Position numbers and translations under genes: made by a program
Shown: positions 25,702-34,433 of the stretch, in pieces
How the letters are laid out: the number at the start of each line of letters is the position of its first letter
How positions within the stretch are numbered: the stretch's first letter is position 1
Notes under the pieces: generated by a model
Seen by the model: the letters and a program-made list of their open reading frames with translations, nothing else
What the model was told of the DNA's origin: nothing
The model's database searches: none
Origin: Streptomyces sp. A3M-1-3
GTDB taxonomy: Bacteria; Actinomycetota; Actinomycetes; Streptomycetales; Streptomycetaceae
Length of the DNA stretch: 64,000 nt
Direction: 5' to 3'
Assembly: GCF_024213665.1 (NCBI RefSeq)
Contig: NZ_JANAVP010000011.1
Span: forward strand, 124,001 to 188,000

Positions 25702-25858
25702 TGGTGTCTCCATTTCCTGTTCTTGCTCGTGTGGCAAGAATCGACGTCAGCATTTCCGCCGCGTCTTGGGCAGGCCACCGCTCACGTCCATTGGAGCGGC
25801 CGCTCGTGCGCGATTCACCCGAGCGGCCCTGAGCCCCAGTCGCCGCCGCCGCTCAGCA

Positions 25859-28800
25859 CTACAGCCGCCAGGCGACGGCGTGGTCCGGTCGATACGTGCA
25901 GGTGGCGCCCGTTGAGACCGTCGACCGTAGGTGGGCGGCCAGTTCCGGGTGGCGGCTGTCGAGCTTGCGCAGGGTGTCGCGGATACGGGCGGTGACCGTC
26001 TTGCGGGCCCGTTCCGCCTCGTCGCCGAGGCGGCGGGAGCGGCCGCCGAGGCCGGCGGCGGTGCGCAGTTCGGTGAGGAGCACTTCGCGCTCGCGGTCGT
26101 ACTCGGCGGCCCGCCGCGTGTCGTCGAGTGACGCCGCCCGGTCGATCTCCCGGTCCAGCAGCTCCAGCCGGCGCTTGTACCGGGACTTCGCCTCCTCGTC
26201 GAGGACCGCGTCCCCGCCCATCGAGCGGGCGGCCACCACCGCGTCACCGCCCTCGGGGGCGAGGAGATGGACGGCGGGGATGTCGGAGCCGGGGCGGCCG
26301 AGCAGGAAGCGCAGATCGCGCAGTCCCTTGGCGTCGGGCACGTGCGCCGTACGGCCGGCGTACGTGAGATTCCAGACGGAGCCGTCGAAGCGGAACTCGT
26401 GCGAGGCGGGCGGGGCGGCAGCCGGCCGGTCGCTGCCCGCGGCGCGGGCGCGGCGTACCCGGCCGGGGATGTGCCGCATGCCCAGTTCGGCGGCCTCCCG
26501 CTCGACGTCGGTCAGCAGGGCCTCGGCGGCCGCCGCGTCGCCGGGCGCCCCGCGGGCCGCCAGCACCTCGGCCAGCCGGAACCGGGCCTCGACCGACCAC
26601 GGGCGGGCCTGGAGCAGAGCGGCGGAGCGGTGGGCGGCGGTGAAGCCGTCGGCCGCCGCGTCCCAACGCTGCTGCGCGGCGTCGAGGACGGCCGACCACA
26701 GGACCATAGGGCCGCTGATGTCCCAGCCGTACATGGACACCGCCCACTGGCCGAGGAACGGCTTGATGGCGTCCCGGGCCTGCTCGCACAGCTCCGGGTC
26801 CCCCGAGGCAGCGGCGGCCTGCGCCTGGCAGCGCAGCCGCAGCGGGAGGAAGCCGCGGTCGCCCGCCTGGTCCGCGCCGGTCGCGGTGAGCTCGGCGAGG
26901 TACGCCACGGCCGGTGCGGGTTCGCCGCGCTCGACCGCGCTGATCGCGGCGAGCAGCCGGGGGCAGGGGTGGCCCCGCTCCAGCATCCGGTGCAGCTCGT
27001 CCAGCTCTTCGTACCGGCCCTGGAGCAGCGCCAGCGTCCAGCGGTGGTGGTTCAGCAGAGAGCTGAAGTGCTCGTGCGGGTGCTGCTCGCTGTACGCGAA
27101 CGCCTCCGCGAGGAAGCTCTCGGACTCGGCGAACCGGCCCATCAGGGCGGTGATGATGGACTGGTCGACGGCGGCGAAGATGCCCATGCGGGGCAGGCCG
27201 TGCTGCTCGGCCATCGCGACGAACGCGCGGTACTGGTCGAGGTAGCGGGGGTCGCCCGTCTCCAGCAGCGCCACCCAGCGCAGCGAGGCGGCGAAGTGCT
27301 CCCCCTCGATGTCGCCGCGCCGGCGGGCCAGGGCCATCAGCTCATCGATGAGAGCGACTCGTTCGGGCGCGGTGCCGGGGCCCCAGATGGCGTGGTGGCG
27401 GGCCCACAGGCCGAAGCCGAGTGCTTCGTCGTCCTGGTGGCGCCGGGCCAGCACGGCAATTCGGATGCTCAGCTCCTGCGCCAGCTCCTCGACCGGCCGA
27501 GGCGGCGCGGGCGCGGCCCCCTCGACCAGCAGGGCGTGCGCCTCGCGCAGAGCCTCGTCACGCAGTGCCGTCAGCTCGCCGCTGTCGAACATTCCGTAGA
27601 GCGTGAGCGCCACGCGCCCCAGCAGCTCGGGCTCGGCCGCCTCGCGGGCCGCCGCCAGTGTCTCGGTGAAGATCTGGCCGGCCTCCTCCCGCTCCCCGAG
27701 GTGGTGCAGGTCCTGCGCGAGGTCCAGTGCGATGACGACGCGCCGCCGTGGCGCCGCCCCCGCCGACCGCTCCCGCGCCCGGCGCCGGTGGGTGATCTGC
27801 TCCTCGAACGCCAGCCGACTGCCCGCGTCCTTCGCCGCGGCCAGCAGCAGATCGAGGGCGTGGTCGGGGTCGAGCTCGTCGCCCGCCGCGTAGGCGTGCC
27901 GGGCCAGGTCGGCCGGGAAGACCTTCTCGGCCAGCGCGGGGGACCGGTCCAGCGCCCGGACGACCGCCGCATGCCGGTGCCGGAGGTCGGCTTCGTCCAG
28001 CGCGTCGTACAGCGTCTCCCGTACGAGATCGTGGGCGAACGCGAACCGGCCCGCCTGCCGGGGCACCACCAGCCGCGCCGTCACCGCCTGTCCCAGCAGC
28101 CGGTCCACGTGCGGCACCGGCGCGGCGGCGGTCGCGGCCAGCACCTGGCGGTGGAACTCGCGGCCGAGTACGGAGGCCGAGGTCAGCACCCGCCCTACCG
28201 GTTCGGGCAGCAGCGAAAGGCGCCGCCGCACGGCCTCCCGTACCCCCGGAGCGATGGTGGTCACCGAGGAGCCGCCGCGCCACAGCCGGGCCGTCTGCTC
28301 CACGAAGAAGGGATTGCCGCCGGTCCGCAGATGCACCTCCGCGACCAGCGAGTCGGCCGGCTCCTGGCCGGTGGTCAGCGCCATCAGCGCGCCGACCTCC
28401 TCCCGCTCCAGGCCGGTCAGCGTCACCGTCGTCGCCTTCGCGACCAGCGGCAGGATCAGCGGCTGCAGCGGATGGTCCGCGGCCTCCACCTCCGCGTCCC
28501 GGTAGGTGCCGACCAGCAGCAGCCGCTCGAACCAGGCATGCTGCGCGGCGAATTCGAGCAGCTTGAGGGACGCGGTGTCGGCCCAGTGCAGATCGTCCAG
28601 TACGACCATGACGGGCCGGTTCTGCGAGACCGTCACCAGCGCGGTGGTCACCGCGTCGTACAGCGGGAAGCCCATGTCCTCCGCACCCGAAGCCTCCTGG
28701 CCCTGCCCCTGGCCCGCATCCCCGCGGCCGGACGCCTCGCCGAGCAGCACCGCCAGCCGCCCGCCCGCCGCCTCCTCGGCCCGTGCCCACTCCTCCTCAC

Positions 28801-29059
28801 CCGCCGCGCGCCGCAGGCCGCGCACCACCTGTACCCACGGCCAGTACCCCGGGGCGCCGTCGGAGCCCCAGCAGGTGCCGCCCAGCACCAGGGCGCCGCG
28901 TCGCCGCGCCTCGTCCGCCGCCTCGGTGACCAGCGTCGTCTTGCCGATACCGGCCTCGCCCGTGACCAGCACCAGACCGCCGTGGCTCTCCGCCGCCCGG
29001 CCGATCTCCGCTCGCAGAACGGCCGTGGGGTGGTCGCGCCCGATGAGTGCAGGGGTCAT
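25859..29059 (-). CDS. Large AAA/NB-ARC ATPase regulator with TPR-like region
   Basis: A 1066-residue ATPase. The N-terminal ATPase domain has Walker A GEAGIGKTT (34-42) and Walker B MVVLDDLHWAD, followed by the usual RTGGNPFFVEQ segment, a long helical TPR-like middle and a C-terminal domain of about 190 residues (from DGSVWNLTYAGRTAHVPDAK to TGATCTYRP). That last domain is known from actinobacterial signalling ATPases that lack a LuxR helix-turn-helix, and no HTH is visible here, so it may signal through protein contacts. The start at ATG 29059 is chosen from the MTPALIGRD opening; ribosome site is weak. Confidence 0.85.
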   Translation of the reverse strand: MTPALIGRDHPTAVLRAEIGRAAESHGGLVLVTGEAGIGKTTLVTEAADEARRRGALVLGGTCWGSDGAPGYWPWVQVVRGLRRAAGEEEWARAEEAAGGRLAVLLGEASGRGDAGQGQGQEASGAEDMGFPLYDAVTTALVTVSQNRPVMVVLDDLHWADTASLKLLEFAAQHAWFERLLLVGTYRDAEVEAADHPLQPLILPLVAKATTVTLTGLEREEVGALMALTTGQEPADSLVAEVHLRTGGNPFFVEQTARLWRGGSSVTTIAPGVREAVRRRLSLLPEPVGRVLTSASVLGREFHRQVLAATAAAPVPHVDRLLGQAVTARLVVPRQAGRFAFAHDLVRETLYDALDEADLRHRHAAVVRALDRSPALAEKVFPADLARHAYAAGDELDPDHALDLLLAAAKDAGSRLAFEEQITHRRRARERSAGAAPRRRVVIALDLAQDLHHLGEREEAGQIFTETLAAAREAAEPELLGRVALTLYGMFDSGELTALRDEALREAHALLVEGAAPAPPRPVEELAQELSIRIAVLARRHQDDEALGFGLWARHHAIWGPGTAPERVALIDELMALARRRGDIEGEHFAASLRWVALLETGDPRYLDQYRAFVAMAEQHGLPRMGIFAAVDQSIITALMGRFAESESFLAEAFAYSEQHPHEHFSSLLNHHRWTLALLQGRYEELDELHRMLERGHPCPRLLAAISAVERGEPAPAVAYLAELTATGADQAGDRGFLPLRLRCQAQAAAASGDPELCEQARDAIKPFLGQWAVSMYGWDISGPMVLWSAVLDAAQQRWDAAADGFTAAHRSAALLQARPWSVEARFRLAEVLAARGAPGDAAAAEALLTDVEREAAELGMRHIPGRVRRARAAGSDRPAAAPPASHEFRFDGSVWNLTYAGRTAHVPDAKGLRDLRFLLGRPGSDIPAVHLLAPEGGDAVVAARSMGGDAVLDEEAKSRYKRRLELLDREIDRAASLDDTRRAAEYDREREVLLTELRTAAGLGGRSRRLGDEAERARKTVTARIRDTLRKLDSRHPELAAHLRSTVSTGATCTYRPDHAVAWRL

Positions 29060-29287
29060 GCCGAAAACGATAGGAGCCACCACTGACATCGGGCATGCGA
29101 AGCCCGCACCCCACCCCCCAGGCCCCCTCCGGCCGACCATGCCGGGCTCGCGTGCCCGCAGTGACATCAGCCGCTCCGCGGCGGGCCGCGTCTCGCTCCC
29201 TAATCCGGTCTGATCGGCCGGACTGGGCCTAAGATCCAGAGGGGGCGAAACCGGCATTTCGTCGCTCCTGGACCGGGAGGCAGCCGT

Positions 29288-30592
29288 ATGGACCTCGACG
29301 TGGCGCGCAGAACGGCGGCCGAGGGGTGGATCTGGGGGTACCCCCTCCTCGAGAACTACCGCACGATGTATCCGCAGGCCATCGACCCCGCCGACGCCCG
29401 CTCGACCGGCGGATTCGGGCGCTTCCGGCACTACTCGCAGCCCTTCACCCCGGCCGATTCGGATGTCGTGACCCCGAACAACGACACCCCCTACTCCTGG
29501 GCCTGGCTGGACCTGCGCGCCGAACCGTGGGTGGTGTCGGTCCCCGCGACCGACCGCTATTACGTGCTGCCCGTCCACGACCTGGACTCCGCGTACGCCG
29601 GCTTCATCGGCACCCGCGCGACCGGCCAGGACGCCGGCGACTACCTCGTCGCGGGCCCCGGCTTCATCGGCGTCGTACCTCCCGGCATCGACGGAGTGGT
29701 GCAGGCCGCCACGTATCTCGTCGGCGTCCTCGGCCGTACGTACCTGGCCGGCCCGGAGGACTCCGCGGCCCTGCGCGCCGTACAGGAGAAGTACCAACTC
29801 CGCTCGCTGTCCACCTTCCTGGACATCGCCGCGCCGCACCCCGCGCCCGAACCGGTCTGGCCGGTGTGGCAGGAGGAATCGCTCTCCACGGTCGAGTTCT
29901 TCACCGTCCTCGACTTCCTGCTCGCGTTCTTCCCCGTACTCCCGCACGAGGCGGAACTACGCGGCCGGCTCGCCGCGCTCGGCGTCACCGGCGGCGGCGA
30001 GTTCGAGCCCGCCGCGCTCCCGCCCGGCGTGCGGGACGCCATCGACGCGGGCATCACCGACGCCCGTACGCAGCTGCAGAAGGCGGCGCGGAACGCCACC
30101 GACTCCACCCACTGGTTCGGCACCAGGACGCAGCAGGGCGACGACTATCTGACCCGCGCGGTCGGCGTCCACAACGGCCTGTACGGGCTGCCCGCCGAGG
30201 AGGCCTGGTACGCGGGCTGGGCGGGCGACAGCGACGGCAACCGGCCGCCGGACGCCTCGCAGCGCGACTACACCGTCCACTTCCCGCCCGGACAGCTGCC
30301 GCCGGGCCGGTTCTTCTGGTCGGCCACGGTGTACCGGCTGCCGGAGCGGCTGCTCGTCGACAACGAGATCGACCGCTACTCGATCGGCGACCGCACGCCG
30401 GGCCTGGTGTACGACGCGGACGGCGGACTGACCCTGTACGTCCAGCGGAAGCGGCCGTCCGGCAACGCGGAGGCGGCGAACTGGCTGCCGGCCCCGGACG
30501 GGCCCTTCACCATCGCCATCCGCGTGTACGGGCCCGAGCCGTCCGTACTGGACGGAAGCTGGGCGCTGCCGGCTCTCACGCCGCGGAGCTGA
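29288..30592 (+). CDS. DUF1254/DUF1214 domain protein
   Basis: A 434-residue protein with an N-terminal DUF1254 domain (YPLLENYRTMYPQ, then VTPNNDTPYSWAWLDL) and a C-terminal DUF1214 domain (FFWSATVYRLPE...NEIDRYSIGDRTPGL). These two-domain proteins occur in many bacteria; the function is not established. No signal peptide is seen. GGGAGG lies before ATG 29288. A second, diverged copy follows five bases after the stop, so the two are probably co-expressed and may interact. Confidence 0.87.
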   Translation: MDLDVARRTAAEGWIWGYPLLENYRTMYPQAIDPADARSTGGFGRFRHYSQPFTPADSDVVTPNNDTPYSWAWLDLRAEPWVVSVPATDRYYVLPVHDLDSAYAGFIGTRATGQDAGDYLVAGPGFIGVVPPGIDGVVQAATYLVGVLGRTYLAGPEDSAALRAVQEKYQLRSLSTFLDIAAPHPAPEPVWPVWQEESLSTVEFFTVLDFLLAFFPVLPHEAELRGRLAALGVTGGGEFEPAALPPGVRDAIDAGITDARTQLQKAARNATDSTHWFGTRTQQGDDYLTRAVGVHNGLYGLPAEEAWYAGWAGDSDGNRPPDASQRDYTVHFPPGQLPPGRFFWSATVYRLPERLLVDNEIDRYSIGDRTPGLVYDADGGLTLYVQRKRPSGNAEAANWLPAPDGPFTIAIRVYGPEPSVLDGSWALPALTPRS

Positions 30593-30597
30593 TCCCC

Positions 30598-31977
30598 GTG
30601 ACCACCGAGCCGACCACCGAGCCGACCACCGAGCTGACGGAGCTGGCCGCGGACGCGTACATCTACGGCTATCCGCTGGTCCACGAGCTCACCATGGTCG
30701 AGAGCTTCACCCGCACGGGCATGGGCAACCTGACCGCCACCCCGTTCAACCAGTTCGGACACGTACACCAACCCGCGGACCCGGCCGCCAAGTTCGTCTC
30801 CCTCAACAACGACACCCTCTACTCGATCGCCCAGCTCGACCTCTCCGGCGGCCCGCTGCTCCTGCATGTGCCCGACTACCGGGGTGCCTACTTCGTCCTG
30901 CAGTTCGTCGACGCCTGGACCAACAACTTCGCGTACGTCGGCCACCGCGCCACCGGCACCGAGCAGTCCACCTGGCTGATCGCCCCGCCCGGCTGGGCCG
31001 GTACGGCCCCCGAGGACGTACGGATCATCGACGCGCCGACCTCCGTCGTGACGGTCGTCGGCCGCAGCGCCTGCACAGGACCCAGGGACATGCCGCGCGT
31101 CACCGCGCTCCAGAGGGCGCTGACGATCGCCTCGCCGCAGCCGCGCGGTCCGGCTTCGGCCGTCAGGAGCGGGCTGCCGCAGCCGGACCCGGCCGTGCCC
31201 GAACCGCTGCGCTTCTTCGAGCTGCTGCGGATCTGGATGGCCGACTTCCCGCCCGCCGCGCCCGATCTCGCGTACCAGGACCGTTTCCAGCCGCTCGGGC
31301 TGCTGGAGGAGGGCCCTTCGCCGTACGTGGGCGCCGACCCGGTACTCGTACGGGCCCTGGAGGCCGGGCTCGCCGACGGCCGGGCACGGGTCGAGGCCGC
31401 GTCGGGGCCGCCGCCTCCCGCCCAGCTGCCCGCCGGCGGCTGGGACATGGACCTGCACCTCTTCGACTACAACGTCGACCACCTCGGACCCGGCACCCTC
31501 GACGAGGCCCGCTGGCAGATCACCGACCGGCACACCGCCCGGCTCACCCGCGCGGTCGCGGCCCGCACGGCCCTGTGGGGCAGCCACGCCTATGAGGCCG
31601 TGTACGCCCACACCTTCACCGACGCGGACGGCAAGCAGCTCACCGGCGCCAAGTCATACACCCTGCGGTTCGACGCGCGGCCGCCGGCCGACGCGTTCTG
31701 GTCCGTCACCATGTACGACTCCCCGGACCACTACCTGGTCGCCAACCCCCTCGGCCGCTACTCGGTCGGCGATCGGATCCCCGGCCTCCGGTACGCCGCC
31801 GACGGTTCCCTCACGCTCGTACTCCAGCGGGACCGGCCCACCGACCCCGACGAGGCCGCGAACTGGCTGCCCACCCCGGCCGGCGACTTCCGGCCGATGG
31901 TCCGCCTCTACACCCCGCGGGAGGAAGTGCTCGACGGCACCTACCGGCTCCCGCCCATCGAAGTACACCACGGGTGA
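30598..31977 (+). CDS. DUF1254/DUF1214 domain protein, second copy
   Basis: A 459-residue paralogue of the preceding gene. It shares YIYGYPLVHEL, SLNNDTLYSIAQLDLS and AFWSVTMYDSPDHYLVANPL...RYSVGDRIPGL, the matching DUF1254 and DUF1214 signatures. It begins at GTG 30598 (GGAG nine bases upstream) with a short TEPTTEPTTELTEL repeat. Sequence identity between the copies is modest, so the duplication is old or the copies came separately. Function unknown. Confidence 0.85.
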   Translation: MTTEPTTEPTTELTELAADAYIYGYPLVHELTMVESFTRTGMGNLTATPFNQFGHVHQPADPAAKFVSLNNDTLYSIAQLDLSGGPLLLHVPDYRGAYFVLQFVDAWTNNFAYVGHRATGTEQSTWLIAPPGWAGTAPEDVRIIDAPTSVVTVVGRSACTGPRDMPRVTALQRALTIASPQPRGPASAVRSGLPQPDPAVPEPLRFFELLRIWMADFPPAAPDLAYQDRFQPLGLLEEGPSPYVGADPVLVRALEAGLADGRARVEAASGPPPPAQLPAGGWDMDLHLFDYNVDHLGPGTLDEARWQITDRHTARLTRAVAARTALWGSHAYEAVYAHTFTDADGKQLTGAKSYTLRFDARPPADAFWSVTMYDSPDHYLVANPLGRYSVGDRIPGLRYAADGSLTLVLQRDRPTDPDEAANWLPTPAGDFRPMVRLYTPREEVLDGTYRLPPIEVHHG

Positions 31978-32099
31978 CACCACGGGTGCCACGGTCCCCG
32001 GTCCTTGTCCCCCCGGTCCTTGTCCCCCGGTTCTTACGGAATGCGGACGGCAGGGCCGCCGGGGCGACACCCGGCACCGCCCGGTGCGAGGCTGGGCCT

Positions 32100-32864
32100 A
32101 TGCACACCAAAGGCCCTGGCCGGGCCCATGTACTCGTGGTCGACGACGATCCGACCGTGGCCGAGGTGGTCGCGGGCTATCTCGACCGGGCCGGCTACAC
32201 CGCCGAACGAGCCGCCGACGGCCCCACCGCGCTCGCCCGAGCCGCCGCCCGCCGCCCCGACCTCGTGGTCCTGGACCTGATGCTGCCCGGCATGGACGGC
32301 CTGGAGGTCTGCCGCACCCTGCGCGGAACCGGGCCCGTGCCGGTGATCATGCTGACCGCGCGGGGGGACGAGGACGACCGGATCCTGGGCCTGGAGACGG
32401 GCGCGGACGACTACGTGACCAAGCCGTTCAGCCCGCGCGAGCTGGTGCTGCGGGTGGAGTCCGTACTGCGCCGGAGCCGTCGCGCCGGCGGCGGCGCCGA
32501 AGGGCATGGCCCGCTGCTCCGGGCGGCCGGCCTGACGCTCGACCCGGCGGCCCGCCGCGCCACCAAGGACGGACACGAACTCGCCCTCACACTGCGGGAG
32601 TTCGACCTGCTCGCGCATCTCATACGGCACCAGGGCCAGGCCCACACCCGGGAGGACCTGATGCGCGAGGTGTGGGGCTGGGACTTCGGCGACCTGTCGA
32701 CGGTCACGGTCCATGTACGGCGGCTGCGCGGCAAGATCGAGGACGATCCGGCCGCGCCCCGGCTGATCCAGACGGTATGGGGCGTCGGCTACCGCTTCGA
32801 GCCCCAGCCGCCACTCCCGCCCGAGGCCCGGACCGAGCTCCCGCCCGAGGAGCCGGCGCCATGA
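32100..32864 (+). CDS. OmpR/PhoB-type response regulator
   Basis: A 254-residue response regulator: receiver domain with acidic DDD at 15-17, phospho-acceptor Asp59 in VVLDLMLPG, switch Thr in IMLTARGD and Lys in DDYVTKPFS, then a winged-helix DNA-binding domain (LTLREFDLLAHLI, VTVHVRRLRGKIE, TVWGVGYRF). It starts at ATG 32100, ends overlapping the kinase start (ATGA) and has a Pro/Glu-rich tail. It pairs with the kinase next door. Confidence 0.95.
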   Translation: MHTKGPGRAHVLVVDDDPTVAEVVAGYLDRAGYTAERAADGPTALARAAARRPDLVVLDLMLPGMDGLEVCRTLRGTGPVPVIMLTARGDEDDRILGLETGADDYVTKPFSPRELVLRVESVLRRSRRAGGGAEGHGPLLRAAGLTLDPAARRATKDGHELALTLREFDLLAHLIRHQGQAHTREDLMREVWGWDFGDLSTVTVHVRRLRGKIEDDPAAPRLIQTVWGVGYRFEPQPPLPPEARTELPPEEPAP

Positions 32865-33973
32865 ACGACGTCCTGCTCATCGCTCTGTACGCCTTCCTCG
32901 GCGCGGCCGCCGCCGGGCTCCTGGGGGCCGCGGTGCTGCGCGCCCTGCGGCACCGGTCCGTCGCCGTGTCACTGACCGTCGTCGCGGCCGTCACCGTCAC
33001 CGCGATGCTGGCCGGAACGCTGGCCGTGGCCTGGGCCATGTTCCTCTCCCCGCACGACCTGACCGTCGTCACCACCGTCGTCGCCATGGCGGCCGTGGTC
33101 TCGCTCGCCACCGCCCTGCTGCTCGGCCGCTGGGTCGTGGCGCGCAGCAACGCCCTGACGCTGGCCGCCCGTTCCTTCGGTGACGGCGGCGACTTCGCCG
33201 CGCCCGAGGGCGAGGCGACCGCGGAACTGGCCGCGCTCAGCCGGGAACTGGCCGCCACCAGCGCCAAACTGGCCGCGTCCCGCGACCGCGAACGCGCCCT
33301 GGAGTCCTCCCGGCGCGAGCTCGTCGCCTGGATCTCGCACGATCTGCGCACCCCGCTGGCCGGTCTGCGTGCCATGTCAGAGGCGCTGGAGGACGGCCTG
33401 GTCCAGGACCCGGAGCGGTACTTCCGGCAGATCCGCACCGAGGTCGACCGGCTCAACTCGATGGTCGGCGACCTCTTCGAGCTCTCCCGTATCCACGCGG
33501 GGGCGCTGGCCCTGGCTCCGGTCCGGACCTCGGTGTACGACCTTGTGGGCGACGCACTCGCGGGCGCGGACCCGCTCGCGCGCGAGCTCGGCGTCCGGCT
33601 GGTCGGGGACCGGGTCGAGGCGGTGCCGGTCGAGGTGGACGGGAAGGAGATGACCCGGGTGCTGGGCAATCTGCTGATCAACGCGATCCGCCGCACCCCG
33701 GCCGACGGCACGGTCGCGGTAGCGGCCGAACGTACCGCCGACAGCGTCGTCCTGTCCGTCACCGACGGCTGCGGCGGCATCCCGGAGGAGGACCTGCCGC
33801 GCGTCTTCGACACCGGCTGGCGCGGCTCGGAGGCCCGGACACCGCCGGCCGGGGCGGGGCTGGGCCTCGCGATCGTGCGAGGCATCGTCGAGGCGCACGA
33901 CGGCAGTGCGGCGGTACGAAACGTACCGGGCGGCTGCCGCTTCGAGGTGACGCTGCCGGCGGCGCGGGGGTAG
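32861..33973 (+). CDS. Sensor histidine kinase
   Basis: A 370-residue membrane kinase: three hydrophobic segments at about 5-28, 36-62 and 68-90, a HAMP-like linker, a dimerisation domain with His160 in AWISHDLRTPL, and a HATPase domain with N-box NLLINAIRRTP, G1 TDGCGGIPEED and G2 GAGLGLAIVRGI. There is almost no extracellular sensor loop, so it probably senses within the membrane, as in intramembrane-sensing kinases that detect cell-envelope stress. It is co-translated with the response regulator. Confidence 0.93.
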   Translation: MNDVLLIALYAFLGAAAAGLLGAAVLRALRHRSVAVSLTVVAAVTVTAMLAGTLAVAWAMFLSPHDLTVVTTVVAMAAVVSLATALLLGRWVVARSNALTLAARSFGDGGDFAAPEGEATAELAALSRELAATSAKLAASRDRERALESSRRELVAWISHDLRTPLAGLRAMSEALEDGLVQDPERYFRQIRTEVDRLNSMVGDLFELSRIHAGALALAPVRTSVYDLVGDALAGADPLARELGVRLVGDRVEAVPVEVDGKEMTRVLGNLLINAIRRTPADGTVAVAAERTADSVVLSVTDGCGGIPEEDLPRVFDTGWRGSEARTPPAGAGLGLAIVRGIVEAHDGSAAVRNVPGGCRFEVTLPAARG

Positions 33974-34433
33974 CGCCCGCCGGCGCCGTCCGGCGCCGTC
34001 ATGCCTGGGGGCGGGGCTGCCTGGGCGGCGGCCGTACCGGGGCCGGCGGCCGTACCGACGAGCGCGACGAGCGCGGCGACGAGGACTGTGACCAGCACCA
34101 CGCACGCCGGCGGCGCCTACCGGTACGCGGTTCGAAGCTTGTCCCCGGATGGCCCCCCTTCCGGCCCATCCGGCCCGAAGACCCCTCTGACGGGGTAGTC
34201 CCCGTGATCCCTCCGCCGGGGGCGGTGGGTAGCTGACCTCGCAGGTCAGCAGGCCGCTGCTGTCGGACGGTGATGCCGAGAAGCCGTACGACTCGGCTGG
34301 ACCGGTCGGCAGCGGTGCTGTACGCGATCTACTCGGGCCCGCACGCAGCTGCCGACATGCGGCGCGCCGCGCTCTCGGACCGGCACCTTGGAGCTGGCCG
34401 TGACAACGGCGGTGCTGCCCCGCCATGGCCGGC
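33974..34433. other. 460-base gap with two hairpins; no gene supported
   Basis: The gap separates the kinase from the convergent phosphoribosyltransferase-hydrolase gene. It contains two perfect dyads: ACGGGG/CCCCGT (34190-34195 with 34200-34205) and GCTGACCT/AGGTCAGC (34232-34239 with 34243-34250). The first could terminate the two-component operon. On the minus strand, codons below 34101 spell a signal-peptide-like start (MVLVTVLVAALVALVG), but the frame continues through the kinase gene without identifiable domains. I see nothing else. Confidence 0.5.

Noticed and set aside
26267..29086. Very long open frame (939 codons) on the plus strand antisense to the ATPase regulator
   Set aside because: It is a shadow frame caused by GC bias; its composition (Gly/Arg/Gln/Val-rich, no domains) is artificial and the opposite strand has clear Walker motifs.
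33974..34101. Signal-peptide-like start on the minus strand (MVLVTVLVAALVALVG)
   Set aside because: The frame runs straight through the antisense of the histidine kinase with no domain and no termination where a secreted protein would end.
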